64,000 nucleotides of DNA from VRUE01 sp963805455 (GTDB lineage Bacteria; Actinomycetota; Thermoleophilia; Solirubrobacterales; 70-9): positions 186,001-250,000 of the forward strand of contig CAWDUJ010000001.1 of assembly GCA_963805455.1 (NCBI GenBank). Direction: 5' to 3'. Made by a program: the position numbers and the translations under genes. The notes under the pieces are model-generated. The model was given only the letters and a program-made list of their open reading frames with translations. It had not been told where the DNA came from and made no database searches. Positions 1 to 7,822 of this stretch are shown one piece after another. Within the stretch, counting starts at the first letter, position 1; every line of letters begins with the position of its first letter.

Positions 1-176
1 ACGGGGGCCACCAACCCTGGTCCGAGCGCTGGATCCCTGCCGCTGCGGACCTGGATCGCAAGCAGGGTGAGGACGACGAGGAAGAGGCCGAGGGTGGCGG
101 TGATCACAGCCAGCGCGCGGCCGGGTGGGCGGCTGCGCTTGGGTGCGGTCTTCGTCTGGGCGGTCTGCTCTGCCAT
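1..176 (-). CDS. Membrane protein, N-terminal part (cut by window edge)
   Basis: The reading frame opens at ATG 174-176 on the minus strand and runs off the left edge, so only about 58 residues are visible. A polar, basic N-terminus of about 25 residues (MAEQTAQTKTAPKRSR) is followed by a hydrophobic helix (AVITATLGLFLVVLTLLAI) and then polar residues. This looks like a single-pass anchor or uncleaved signal. A GGAG-type ribosome site lies upstream, and the start is only 8 nt after the lipoprotein stop, so it probably belongs to the same operon as the ferredoxin genes. The function cannot be told from this fragment. Confidence 0.6.
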   Translation of the reverse strand, partial: MAEQTAQTKTAPKRSRPPGRALAVITATLGLFLVVLTLLAIQVRSGRDPALGPGLVAP

Positions 177-183
177 CAGAAGC

Positions 184-747
184 TCATCCCTCTCCACATA
201 TCTGGAATCCGTAGCCGCGGGCGAAGCCCGTCAGCGCCTGCGACGAGCTATCGAGCTCGCCGCGCAGGCGCGTCAGTTTCGGAACGTCGACCGCGATCAG
301 CGCGGCTTTGATTTCTCGCCGTAGGGCGAGCTGGTGCCTGATCGGGTCGTAGACGTTTGCTTTCAGCGCCGCTGCTTCTCCCGCCGGCTCGCCGGCTTTT
401 TCGATCCGCCGCAGCTCTTTCCAGCCAAGGGAGATCGTGCCCTCGTACTCCTTCGCCGCTTCCTCGGGTCGGCCGGCGGAGCCGACCCGCCGCTGGTCGC
501 GAACGCGCTCGGTGTCAAAGCGCTCACAGACCGAGTCAATCTCCCTGACGTAAGCTCGACGGCTGGGGTCGGTGATCCTGCTGACGTGGATCGAACCTCC
601 CCCGGAGGGCTGTGGCGCTGGCACGGTTTCCGCCTGGCCAGCCGATTCAGACGTCTCGCTCTCGGCCCGGCGACTGTCGCCGCCACAGCCGGCGACGATC
701 CCTACCAAGAGGCAGAGAGTCGCGACGAGTGAGATGCGAGCGACCAT
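184..747 (-). CDS. Small exported lipoprotein
   Basis: The 187-residue product starts with a signal peptide ending in a lipobox (LVGIVAGC, Cys about residue 21). A Ser/Glu-rich linker follows, then a mostly helical, charged domain with two late cysteines. It should be a lipid-anchored extracytoplasmic protein. It follows the ferredoxin gene by 7 nt and is followed 8 nt later by a membrane protein, so it looks like part of one operon with the ferredoxin reductase. I do not recognise a named family. A similar exported lipoprotein with paired cysteines lies at 35247-35726, but the sequences are not obviously homologous. Confidence 0.75.
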   Translation of the reverse strand: MVARISLVATLCLLVGIVAGCGGDSRRAESETSESAGQAETVPAPQPSGGGSIHVSRITDPSRRAYVREIDSVCERFDTERVRDQRRVGSAGRPEEAAKEYEGTISLGWKELRRIEKAGEPAGEAAALKANVYDPIRHQLALRREIKAALIAVDVPKLTRLRGELDSSSQALTGFARGYGFQICGEG

Positions 748-754
748 CTTCGGG

Positions 755-961
755 CTAGGGGTAGACCTGCTCGCCGCTGTCGGCGTCGACGACGACGATC
801 GCGACCGAGGGGCAGGCCTCCGCCGCCTCCATGACCAACTCGGGAGGACCCTCGCCGATCACGTGGGCGACGTCGTTCAGCGCGAACACCGCCGGCGCGA
901 TCTCGACACAGTCGCCGTGGGCGGCGCAGGCGCTCTCGTCAATTTGGGGCAGGTATCTCAT
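755..961 (-). CDS. [3Fe-4S]-type ferredoxin
   Basis: This 68-residue ferredoxin carries C-x2-H-x2-C near the N-terminus (CAAHGDC) and a C-terminal CP (EACP), with no second full cluster motif. That is the single-cluster 3Fe-4S layout used by actinobacterial ferredoxins that feed cytochromes P450 and related oxygenases. Its start overlaps the end of the reductase gene by 23 nt, which implies translational coupling. Electrons would pass from NAD(P)H via the reductase to this protein. No P450 gene is visible in the window, so the terminal acceptor is unknown. A decayed second copy of its C-terminal half lies at 4625-4752. Confidence 0.9.
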   Translation of the reverse strand: MRYLPQIDESACAAHGDCVEIAPAVFALNDVAHVIGEGPPELVMEAAEACPSVAIVVVDADSGEQVYP

Positions 962-2150
962 CGGTGCTCCTCGCTCCTAGTAGGACGGTGGACTGTTCGA
1001 GCGCCTGGCGCAGGCGCGGGATCGATCGCGGTTGGTCGACAGCCATTCCGGCGACCGCAACTCCGCTCTGGCTGACGATCGCGGTGAACTCGGGGGTTTC
1101 GAGGTCGCCGGTGATCTCGACCTCCTCACCCTTGCTCGCGTCGCCGATCAGCTGGATGCGATGGCCGAACTGGTCGGTCCAGAAGGAGGGAAGAGTCGTG
1201 GGCAGGGGGTCGAGGCCGAGGATCGCGCGGGCGACCTGAGCGCCCTGACGCGTCGCTGCCTCCCAATGCTCACTGCGCACGTATTGCTCGCTGAGCGGGT
1301 TGAAGATCCGGGCCGCGTCACCGGCCACGTAGACGTCCGACGCCTTGGTCCGGCCCCCGGCGTCGGCGCGCACGCCTTCGGTTTCGAGTCCGCTTCCCTC
1401 GAGCCACTCGGTGGCGGGTTCGATGCCGATCCCGACCACCAGCGCGTCGCATTCGAGCCGGCGCCCGTCGGTCAGCTGGACCCACTCGGCGCCACCCGGC
1501 CCCTCACCGAACCTGGCGACGTGGGCGGACAGCATCAGCTCGACGCCTTCGGAGCGATGGAGCGAGACGAACCAGTCGCCTAGCTCAGGCGGCAAGACCC
1601 TCGAGAGTGCTGCGGGGGCTGCCTCAAGGACGGTGACCTCGGCGCCGCGTTGACGTGCGGTTGCCGCGACCTCGAGGCCGATGAAGCCGGCGCCGACGAT
1701 GATCAGGCGGGTGCCACGCTCGAGGGCGGCGGCCAGCCGGGTCGCGTCCTCCACGGTGCGCAGAAGGTGGGTGTTGGCGAAGTGCTCGGTTCCGGGGAGC
1801 GGGCGGGGGCGGCTGCCGGTGGCGATCACCGCCGAGTCGTAGGTGAGGGTCGATCCCGAGGCGAGGGTGATCGTCTTGATTCCCGGATCGAGGGCTACCG
1901 CCCGCTCGCCCAGCAGGAGCTCGACCGAGTGATCCTCGTACCAATCAGCCGGTCGCAGGCTGAGCGAGTCCGGATCGCGGTCACCGGTGAGGACGCCCTT
2001 CGAGAGCGGCGGTCGGTCGTAGGGACGATGCTCCTCGTCCCCGATGATGCTGATCTGGCCCTCAAAGGCGTGTTTTCGCAACGTCTCGCAGCAGCGTTGG
2101 GCGGCGAGGCCGCCACCGGCGATGAGGACCTTGTCGGTCATCGACGGCAC
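939..2150 (-). CDS. FAD-dependent ferredoxin reductase
   Basis: The 403-residue product belongs to the pyridine nucleotide-disulfide oxidoreductase fold. It has an N-terminal FAD-binding glycine motif (VLIAGGGLAAQ), a second dinucleotide motif for NAD(P)H (LIIVGAGFIGLEVA) and the late FAD motif VYVAGDAA. A C-terminal reductase-type domain follows. It is the usual partner of small ferredoxins in oxygenase systems and overlaps the ferredoxin gene. Either GTG 2150 or the internal ATG three codons later could be the start; neither has a clear ribosome site. A 14-bp palindrome lies 37 nt upstream and may be an operator. Confidence 0.9.
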   Translation of the reverse strand: MPSMTDKVLIAGGGLAAQRCCETLRKHAFEGQISIIGDEEHRPYDRPPLSKGVLTGDRDPDSLSLRPADWYEDHSVELLLGERAVALDPGIKTITLASGSTLTYDSAVIATGSRPRPLPGTEHFANTHLLRTVEDATRLAAALERGTRLIIVGAGFIGLEVAATARQRGAEVTVLEAAPAALSRVLPPELGDWFVSLHRSEGVELMLSAHVARFGEGPGGAEWVQLTDGRRLECDALVVGIGIEPATEWLEGSGLETEGVRADAGGRTKASDVYVAGDAARIFNPLSEQYVRSEHWEAATRQGAQVARAILGLDPLPTTLPSFWTDQFGHRIQLIGDASKGEEVEITGDLETPEFTAIVSQSGVAVAGMAVDQPRSIPRLRQALEQSTVLLGARSTDEIPAPN

Positions 2151-2186
2151 CGGTCTTCAGGTCCAGGTCGGGATTTCACAACGCTA

Positions 2187-2200
2187 CGACCGTACGGTCG
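2187..2200. promoter_or_regulatory. 14-bp palindrome upstream of ferredoxin reductase
   Basis: CGACCGTACGGTCG is a perfect palindrome, located 37 nt before the reductase start in the gap after apbE. The form resembles operators bound by TetR-family dimers, but no TetR gene is visible nearby, so the regulator is unknown. Confidence 0.45.
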
Positions 2201-2244
2201 GAGGGACCCGATTGCATCAGTACTCTTCCGCGACCGCGGGAGGG

Positions 2245-3186
2245 TTAGCCGCAGTCTGTACCGGCGGGGACGCGCTCCACCGCGCCGTCGTCCCTGACCA
2301 TCAGCCCACCGTGCTCGGCAAGAACGTCCCGAGCGTCGTCCTCGCCCGAGAGCAGGGCGAACTTCGCCAAGGCGTCGGCCTCGATCGCGGTGGGAGCGCG
2401 GGCGCTGGCGCAAATCAAGCCGGTCCACGCCGGCTGGCCGGAAGACGGGTCGATCAGGTGGTGTGCATGGCTCCCGTCGGATCGGCTCCAGAGCCGAGCG
2501 TCGAGGCCGGAGGTCGCCACCGCTCCCCGACCGACCCGGAACCGGTCCGCACTCTCCCCGCTCAGCGGATGTCGAACCTCGATCTCGACCGGCTCGCCCT
2601 CCGGCTCCATTCCACCGACCCGCACATCGCCGCCAAGGTCGATTGCGTAGCGCCCGTAGGATGTCAGCCGATTCGCGACCAAATCTGCCGCCAGCCCCTT
2701 GCCGATGCCGCCCGTGTCGAATCTGAGCCCAGGCGGCCGCCGGATCGACTCTGCCTCGTCGAGTACCTCGAACGATCGCCATGGGGCGGCTGGGTCCGCG
2801 GCAGCCGGCCGGCGCGGCGGTGCACTCGCGAGGGCCTCGGCCAGAGACGCCGACCGCCGGCCCTCGAACGACCTCGCGTATCCCGCGGCCTCGAGTTGGG
2901 CGAGGAGGGTGGGGTCAACGAGGCCACCGGACAGTTCCGCCGACCAGATGCCGGCTTTCACCGCCATCCGCAGCAGGTTCGAAGCTGGTACCTCCTGGCG
3001 CGAGTCGCGGTTGAAAACCGAGAGCTCGCTTTCGGGGCGAAAGCGGGACAGCCTCCGATCGAAGTCGAGCAGTTGCGCTTGAATCTCGATCGTGGCCAGG
3101 TCCGGGCTGGAGGTTGACGGGTCCAGGCGCGACCCAACGAAGACGCGGACCTCGGTTCCCATGGCTCGAAAGGATCGCTCGATCAC
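2245..3186 (-). CDS. apbE: FAD:protein FMN transferase (ApbE family)
   Basis: The 313-residue protein has the ApbE signatures: an N-terminal RSFRAMGTEVRVFV strand, the central DTGGIGKGLAAD segment, AVATSG, and HHLIDPSSGQPA. ApbE proteins covalently attach FMN to Thr/Ser of acceptor flavoproteins such as Nqr/Rnf subunits and FMN-bind domains, usually outside the membrane. No lipobox or signal peptide is seen at this start. It shares orientation with the downstream redox genes but is separated from them by about 95 nt containing a palindrome. No acceptor flavoprotein with an obvious flavinylation motif is visible in the window. Confidence 0.9.
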   Translation of the reverse strand: MIERSFRAMGTEVRVFVGSRLDPSTSSPDLATIEIQAQLLDFDRRLSRFRPESELSVFNRDSRQEVPASNLLRMAVKAGIWSAELSGGLVDPTLLAQLEAAGYARSFEGRRSASLAEALASAPPRRPAAADPAAPWRSFEVLDEAESIRRPPGLRFDTGGIGKGLAADLVANRLTSYGRYAIDLGGDVRVGGMEPEGEPVEIEVRHPLSGESADRFRVGRGAVATSGLDARLWSRSDGSHAHHLIDPSSGQPAWTGLICASARAPTAIEADALAKFALLSGEDDARDVLAEHGGLMVRDDGAVERVPAGTDCG

Positions 3187-3204
3187 CCGCCCTATTAGAG
3201 CGCG

Positions 3205-3597
3205 TCAACTCGTGTGAACCCGCAGCCGCCGCCGCGAATGGGTGTGCGGGCGGGTTCGGGCGCGGGGTGGGGTACCGCGGGGGGAGGCAGTGGGGATCGT
3301 AGGTTCGGGACCGATCTCCGCGTCCCGCTTCAGGTTGAGCACTGCGTCTCTGCCGTAGAGACCCTCGACCAGCCGCAGCGCCTCCGAAGCCGTCTCTTCG
3401 ACCGCCTCGTGCAGCGCTTTCGGGGAGGCAAAGACCAGCCCCGAAGCGCGATTCACGCTCTCGCACAGTCCGTAGGCGACAGCGGGCCAATCGCCGCGGA
3501 TCAGGAGTATCGCCTCCTCGAGCAGTCGGACCCTTTCGTCACCACGATTCGCCCTGCTAGTGATGGGGGTGCTACGGCCGATGGCTGAGGCTGACAT
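3205..3597 (-). CDS. Conserved small cytoplasmic protein, function unknown
   Basis: The start at ATG 3597 is supported by a strong AAAGGAG ribosome site 6 nt upstream, giving 130 residues. The central part (about 20-90) is a helical region with ERVRLLEEAILLIRGDWPAV and an ALxxVEGLYGRDAVLNL segment. The C-terminal 35 residues are Arg/Pro/Thr-rich and look disordered. It lies 18 nt upstream of apbE on the same strand, so the two may be cotranscribed. I do not recognise the family. A 10-bp inverted repeat with a 48-nt spacer lies upstream. Confidence 0.7.
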   Translation of the reverse strand: MSASAIGRSTPITSRANRGDERVRLLEEAILLIRGDWPAVAYGLCESVNRASGLVFASPKALHEAVEETASEALRLVEGLYGRDAVLNLKRDAEIGPEPTIPTASPRGTPPRARTRPHTHSRRRLRVHTS

Positions 3598-3632
3598 TCC
3601 GATCTCCTTTGGTTGGCACCAAGGTAGGCGAG

Positions 3633-3700
3633 TCGGCTCCAAGTCCAATCCAAGCGACGGCAAAAGATCGGTTAAACCCTGCGATTGAAATTGGAGCCGA
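3633..3700. promoter_or_regulatory. Spaced inverted repeat TCGGCTCCAA / TTGGAGCCGA
   Basis: The arms at 3633-3642 and 3691-3700 are perfect reverse complements, 48 nt apart, in the gap between the VIT1-like gene and the 3597 start. They could be paired operator half-sites or a long stem. No regulator is apparent. Confidence 0.35.
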
Positions 3701-3760
3701 TCCCTATTGAGTCGGTTATTCGACCGAAGCCGCTGGCTTTCCGATCACATGATCCGTCGG

Positions 3761-4460
3761 CTACACGGTCGTGCCGACCAGCGCTCCGATCCCGGAGGTG
3801 ATTGCCATGGCGACGATTCCCCAGGCGAGCACGCGAACGGTCGCGCGCACCCTCGGGGCTCCGCCGAGGTGGGCGCCCACCTCGCCCAATAGCGTCAGCG
3901 CAAGGAGCGTTACAACGACGCAGGCGAGCGACCGCGATGCCGCTGGGGCCACTGCGATCGCGAGAACTGGCAGCACGGCACCAGAAGCAAAAGAGAGCGC
4001 AGATGCCGCCGCGGCCTGCAGCGGGCGAGCGCGCCTCTGCTCCTCCATGCCAAGCTCGTCTCGGGCATGGGCTTTGAGTGCGTCGCTCTTGGAAAGAGCG
4101 ACTGCGACGTCCTGCGCCAGCTCAGTCGGCAGGCCCCGGCCCTCATAGATTCCGATCAGCTCGCGCAGCTCCCCATCAGGGTCGTCATTGAGCTCACGCT
4201 CCTCGAGGCGGAGGTCGGCAAGTTCCGTGTCTCGTTGCGAGCTGACCGAGACATACTCGCCCGCGGCCATCGACGACTGCCCCGGCTACCAGCCCTGCGA
4301 TGCCTGCGGTGATAGTCGCGCTGCCCGAGGCGCCGGATGCCGCCACGCCGAGTACCAGGCTGGAGACGGAAAGAATTCCGTCATTGGCTCCGAGAACCGC
4401 TGCGCGAAGCCAATTTGCGCGATAGCTGAGGTGGGTCTCGGGGTGCGGGATTCGGCTCAA
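3761..4460 (-). pseudogene. VIT1/CCC1-family Fe2+/Mn2+ transporter, frameshifted
   Basis: The start of the family is read in one frame from 4460 (ETHLSYRANWLRAAVLGAND, then the first membrane helices to GLVAGA). The rest continues in another frame from about 4270 (MAAGEYVSVSSQRDTE, then an acidic helical loop, then three membrane helices to the stop at 3761). Joined, this gives a near-complete transporter of about 230 residues, the usual family length. The break lies at the conserved AGA-(M)S-MAAGEY turn. One extra base in the GTCGTCGATG stretch explains it. Either the gene is recently inactivated or there is one sequencing error. Intact members move iron or manganese out of the cytoplasm. 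Confidence 0.8.
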
Positions 4461-4624
4461 CGCCCATTCTTCCTCACGCTAGCGGCAAAAGAGGAGCCTT
4501 GCAGAGTTGGGATCGCTTCACAGCCGAGCGAGGAACACCCAATCCACCTCAGCCGGTGGCGGGATGGGTTGGAGTGGTTCCGTTGGGAGCCAGGAGGTCG
4601 AAGCCGTCCGTTAACCACAGGGAT

Positions 4625-4835
4625 CTACGGGAAAACCACATCCCCACTCGAGTCGTCGATGACTGAGATTGCGACCGCAGGGCACGCCTCTGCCGCCTCG
4701 AGAATCAACTCCGGCGGCGCGGTCCCGATCACCACAGCCGTGTCATCGAGCCAGGGTCCGCAGGTAGTGGACGTTCTCGTAGCCGTCGAGGAACGGCAGA
4801 CTGTCGGGGGCACGGAGGAGGTAGCAGCGGTCACG
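4625..4835 (-). pseudogene. Collapsed ferredoxin reductase / ferredoxin remnant
   Basis: From the stop at 4625 back to about 4752 the frame encodes a ferredoxin C-terminus (DDTAVVIGTAPPELILEAAE, then ACPAVAI). It aligns without gaps with residues 28-68 of the intact ferredoxin at 755-961. Just upstream, another frame (4744-4835) encodes a piece resembling the middle of a ferredoxin reductase (SLPFLDGYENVHYLRTL; compare PLPGTEHFANTHLLRTV in the intact reductase). The simplest reading is a second reductase-ferredoxin pair that lost about 270 reductase codons and 28 ferredoxin codons in one deletion. The ferredoxin part is secure; the reductase part is moderately supported. Confidence 0.65.
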
Positions 4836-4863
4836 CGGGCGGAGGCGGCGCCGACGATTGACC

Positions 4864-5331
4864 TCAGAGCCGCACGGCGGCGGGCTCGTGGTCGTGAGCC
4901 GGTGAGTGCGGTTCGCGTGGATGAGCGGTGACTTGGGTGACGGGTAGATCGGTGGTTCGCCGCAGCCGGTCCGGCAAGCTGCGCCGAAGCCAGCGCGAGG
5001 CTCCGCGCGGCAGGGTCGCGACGATCACCTCGTCGAACTCGTCACTGTGCAGGGCGTCGCCGACCGCGGCGAACGGATCGGGGTCGCCGACGATCGCCCG
5101 CTCGAGGTCGATGCCCGAAAGCCTCATACGCTCGGCCGCCACCTCGGCACGGGAGATCGCTTCGGGCCAGCCGGCCTTCATGTCGGCGGCCCAGGAAAGG
5201 CCGTGTGGAACAGCTGGAACGAGCAGCGTGAAGCGGATCGGAGCTGCGGCACCCCGCCGTCGGAGCGCCATGATTAGGTCGGGTGAATCGGCCGTGCGGT
5301 TTGCAACCACCAAAAACCTGTGCTTTGGCAT
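4864..5331 (-). CDS. Universal stress-like protein
   Basis: The start at ATG 5331 follows a GAGGAG site by 6 nt, giving 155 residues. The N-terminus (HRFLVVANRTADSPDLIMAL) and the later DEVIVATLPRGASRWLRRSL and LPVTQVTAH segments match the alternating beta-alpha pattern of small Rossmann-like stress proteins found in Actinobacteria. A final His/Pro/Arg tail is probably disordered. It would be a cytoplasmic nucleotide-binding or signalling protein of unknown ligand. It lies just upstream of the ferredoxin remnant. Confidence 0.7.
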   Translation of the reverse strand: MPKHRFLVVANRTADSPDLIMALRRRGAAAPIRFTLLVPAVPHGLSWAADMKAGWPEAISRAEVAAERMRLSGIDLERAIVGDPDPFAAVGDALHSDEFDEVIVATLPRGASRWLRRSLPDRLRRTTDLPVTQVTAHPREPHSPAHDHEPAAVRL

Positions 5332-5421
5332 CCATGTCTCCTCTCGCGGAACCTTCAACCCATCGTGCTGAGTCCGGGTAACAGGGGTCTAAGCCAGCGA
5401 TGAGAGTTGTCTGAAGATTGG

Positions 5422-5697
5422 TCAGTCATCCCGGGACGCCCCGCCTATTGGGCCACCGCCGCTGGCCCGGGTCACGATCGGCGCCCTGGGAGTGGAGCGG
5501 TGGAGGGCGACGGTTTGACTGGTCGGGGCCGCAGACGCTCCGCTGGCGCCGGTGACGATCGCCGTGGTGGGGTTGCCACCACCTACCTGCTGGGTCGCGT
5601 TGGAGGCGCCGGGGTTGGTTCCCAGGGCGATGCCGCCGAGGCCACCGAGACCCAGCACGGTGGCGGTCGCGGCGATCTTCGCTCGTCTGGTGGTCAT
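5422..5697 (-). CDS. Short exported Ala/Gly/Thr-rich protein
   Basis: An AAAAGGAG site 7 nt before ATG 5697 fixes the start, giving 91 residues. A basic start (MTTRRAKIAA) and a Gly/Leu-rich hydrophobic stretch resemble a signal peptide. The rest is low-complexity Ala/Thr/Ser/Gly with no cysteines. It is probably secreted or cell-wall associated. No family with known function is recognised. Confidence 0.6.
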   Translation of the reverse strand: MTTRRAKIAATATVLGLGGLGGIALGTNPGASNATQQVGGGNPTTAIVTGASGASAAPTSQTVALHRSTPRAPIVTRASGGGPIGGASRDD

Positions 5698-5882
5698 GGC
5701 TCGCTCCTTTTGAAGTGGACGAGCCAGCTTGCTCCTACCGTGGCAAAGGGATGCCCAAGCCCCCGCCAAGGGGCCTACAAATCAGGCGCCGTGGCCTGCG
5801 CTCGCGCGCCGCATCGGTTCACCTCGAGGCGAAGAGAGAATGCAACAAAGCACCTCACTTGTTGCCGCGCTCCTGCGGCAAA

Positions 5883-5904
5883 GGCCGAGATTCGAACCCG
5901 TCGC
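5883..5904 (-). repeat. tRNA T-arm-like fragment
   Basis: On the minus strand the sequence contains GGGTTCGAATC in the context GCGAC...CTCGGCC. It resembles the T-arm and start of the acceptor strand in the fragment at 17184-17230. The T-stem is imperfect and there is no 5' half, so it is not a functional tRNA. It lies just after the stop of the SRPBCC stump. Confidence 0.35.
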
Positions 5905-5914
5905 GATGCTCCGC

Positions 5915-6136
5915 TCATCGCTCCGCACGAGCTTTGATACCGCGAAGCATCTTGCGGCTCATCATGAAGCTGACGAATTGGGTCGGCTCCACCACCAACG
6001 GTGCCCAGGTTCGGAGATAGTTGTAGCGCTCCCGAACCACCAGGCGAGTTGACGAACCGGCGTCGGCGAGAACTACGAAAGCCCAGGTGAAGTCGTAGGG
6101 GGCGCCGCCGCCACCGATCGGAACGCCGCCTCGCAC
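5915..6136 (-). pseudogene. SRPBCC-family protein, C-terminal stump
   Basis: The last ~60 residues (FTWAFVVLADAGSSTRLVVR, ERYNYLRTW, VEPTQFVSFMMSRKMLRG) match the C-terminal half of the polyketide cyclase/SRPBCC proteins common in Actinobacteria, which are usually about 180-200 residues long. The N-terminal two thirds are missing. The stump abuts, head to tail, another truncated gene (6073-6588), so the join at about 6140-6150 looks like a deletion scar. Confidence 0.6.
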
Positions 6137-6588
6137 GACCAGGGCACGCTTCCAGCACGAAGCTCATACCGGAAGATCCTCCAGCGGGCTGCGTGGCAAC
6201 TCCCGACCGCGCCCTCGGCGACGACGCCCCGGCTTCGACCACCGCCATCTGGAACTGGAGTGATCTCGATCACGAACCGCCCTTCCCCGACCTTCACCTC
6301 CAAGGCTGAGTGGTACAGGTCTAACGGTCGACGGCGAGCAGTGGCGGCCTCGAGCCCCTCGAAGGCGCGACCGTTGAACTTCACGAACGAGCCACCTGCC
6401 CCGAGCGGTAGCCAATAGAGGTCGACGCCCGAGGAGATCAACGCCCTCGACGCTACTCCCTCGACTCGGTAGCTCCCCTCTCCAAAGTGCGCCTTTCTAC
6501 TGTTTTGGTCTGGACATCCCGCTTGTAGCGTGGATCGCACAGTGCAATCAGGCGCTGTCGCTTCGATGGAGGGTTCGCAGATGAGCAC
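6073..6588 (-). pseudogene. Conserved actinobacterial protein, 3'-truncated
   Basis: Residues ~40-140 contain a recognisable conserved core (SSGVDLYWLPLGAGGSFVKF, then RRPLDLYHSALEVKVGEGRF, then ARWRIFRYELR). It is typical of a ~190-residue actinobacterial family of unknown function. After FRYELRAG the frame passes into the neighbouring SRPBCC stump in the wrong frame, so the natural C-terminus is lost. The true start is unclear because the ORF start overlaps the divergent DoxX gene. Confidence 0.5.
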
Positions 6589-7162
6589 TACCCCAGCCGT
6601 ACCGGCGACGCCGATGGGCAGCGCAGCGCCCGCCGCCGTCGCACCCGAAAAGCGGGCGGAGGCCGCTTCCCTGACTCGCGAGATGGCGCTCGGCTACGTT
6701 TGGGCCACCACCCGGCTGGGACTCGGCTGGATCTTCCTCTGGGCCTTCCTAGACAAGCTGTTCGGGCTCGGCCACGAAACGGCTTCGGCGGACTCCTGGA
6801 TTCACGGCGGCAGCCCGACGGAAGGGTTCCTCAGCGGCTCGGTGGGACCATTCTCCTCGATCTACCACGGCATCGCCGGAGCGGGCCTCGTGGACGGGCT
6901 GTTCATGGTCGGCCTGGCGGCGATCGGGGCCTTGCTGATCCTCGGCATCGGGATGAGATTCGCTTGCGGCGCCGGTGCCCTGCTGGTCGTGCTGATGTGG
7001 AGCGCGGCCCTGCCTCCCGAAAACAACCTCTTCCTGGACGATCACATCATCTACGCGCTGGTCCTGATCGGACTGGCCCTGGCGGGTGCCGGGAATACGC
7101 TCGGACTCGGTCGCTGGTGGACGAAGACGAGCCTGGTGCGGCGTTTTCCATGGCTGACCTGA
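6581..7162 (+). CDS. DoxX-like membrane protein
   Basis: ATG 6581 follows a GGAGG site by 8 nt, giving 193 residues. After an Ala/Pro-rich cytoplasmic tail of about 45 residues there are four hydrophobic helices. The first carries the DoxX/thiosulfate:quinone oxidoreductase pattern (RLGLGWIFLWAFLDKLFGLG), and HGGSPTEGFL follows. Such proteins are integral membrane components of quinone-linked or redox-stress systems. The exact substrate is not known here. A second, frameshifted membrane gene follows directly, so they may have formed a pair. Confidence 0.8.
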   Translation: MSTTPAVPATPMGSAAPAAVAPEKRAEAASLTREMALGYVWATTRLGLGWIFLWAFLDKLFGLGHETASADSWIHGGSPTEGFLSGSVGPFSSIYHGIAGAGLVDGLFMVGLAAIGALLILGIGMRFACGAGALLVVLMWSAALPPENNLFLDDHIIYALVLIGLALAGAGNTLGLGRWWTKTSLVRRFPWLT

Positions 7163-7278
7163 GCGGCGCAGTAACGGCATCGCGAATCTCCGACGAAAGG
7201 CGGCCCCGCAAGGGGTCGTCTTCGTCGGCCCTGCGGGAACTTACGGTCACTCCTCCTCCCGCCTCCTAGGGCTAATCG

Positions 7279-7822
7279 GTGCTGGTGTTCTCGGCGCTCT
7301 ACTTCCTCTCCGATGCGATCGAGGCGACCCAGGGTGGCTTCTCCGACGCCCAGCTCCAAATGACCTTGGTGGCCGAGGCGGCGATCCCGCTGCTGGTGCT
7401 CGGGCTTTACGCGGTACAGCGGCCAATGATCGGTCGCCTGGGCCTTCTCAGTGCCCCCGCATATGCCTACGCGTTCGTCTTCTTCAGCGGCACCGTCGTC
7501 TACGCACTCGTCAACGGAACCAGTGACTGCTCGGCGCTCAGCGACGATCTGGGCGCCCTGACGACCATCCACGGAGCGATCATGGTGTTCGCCGGCATCG
7601 GCTTTGGGATTGCGGTGGCCAGGGCCGGCTTTCTCCACTCATGGACTGGTACGCATTGGGAGTGGGGTGACGTTCGTCGCGGCGACCCAGACGGCGCCAG
7701 AGGGTGTTCAGCTCCTCGCCGGCGCGGTCCGTGACCTGGGCTTCGCCGGCATGGGGTTCGCCTTGCTTCGATCAGGTCCTATGCGGCATCCGATCGATAC
7801 TCGGCTGGCAACTTTGCAGTGA
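7279..7822 (+). pseudogene. Four-helix membrane protein, frameshifted
   Basis: Helices 1-3 are read from 7279 (ALYFLSDAIEATQGGFSDAQ, LVAEAAIPLLVLGLYAVQ, AYAFVFFSGTVVYALVNG, GAIMVFAGIGFGIAVARAG). The last helix continues in a different frame after about 7650 (VTFVAATQTAPEGVQLLAGA, then LGFAGMGFALL). Upstream, SRLLGLIGAGV in yet another frame joins naturally to FSALYF, so a second break near 7275 is likely. Two indels in a gene of about 190 codons suggest decay, unless the sequence itself is in error. The 3' end overlaps the convergent histidine kinase gene. Confidence 0.6.
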
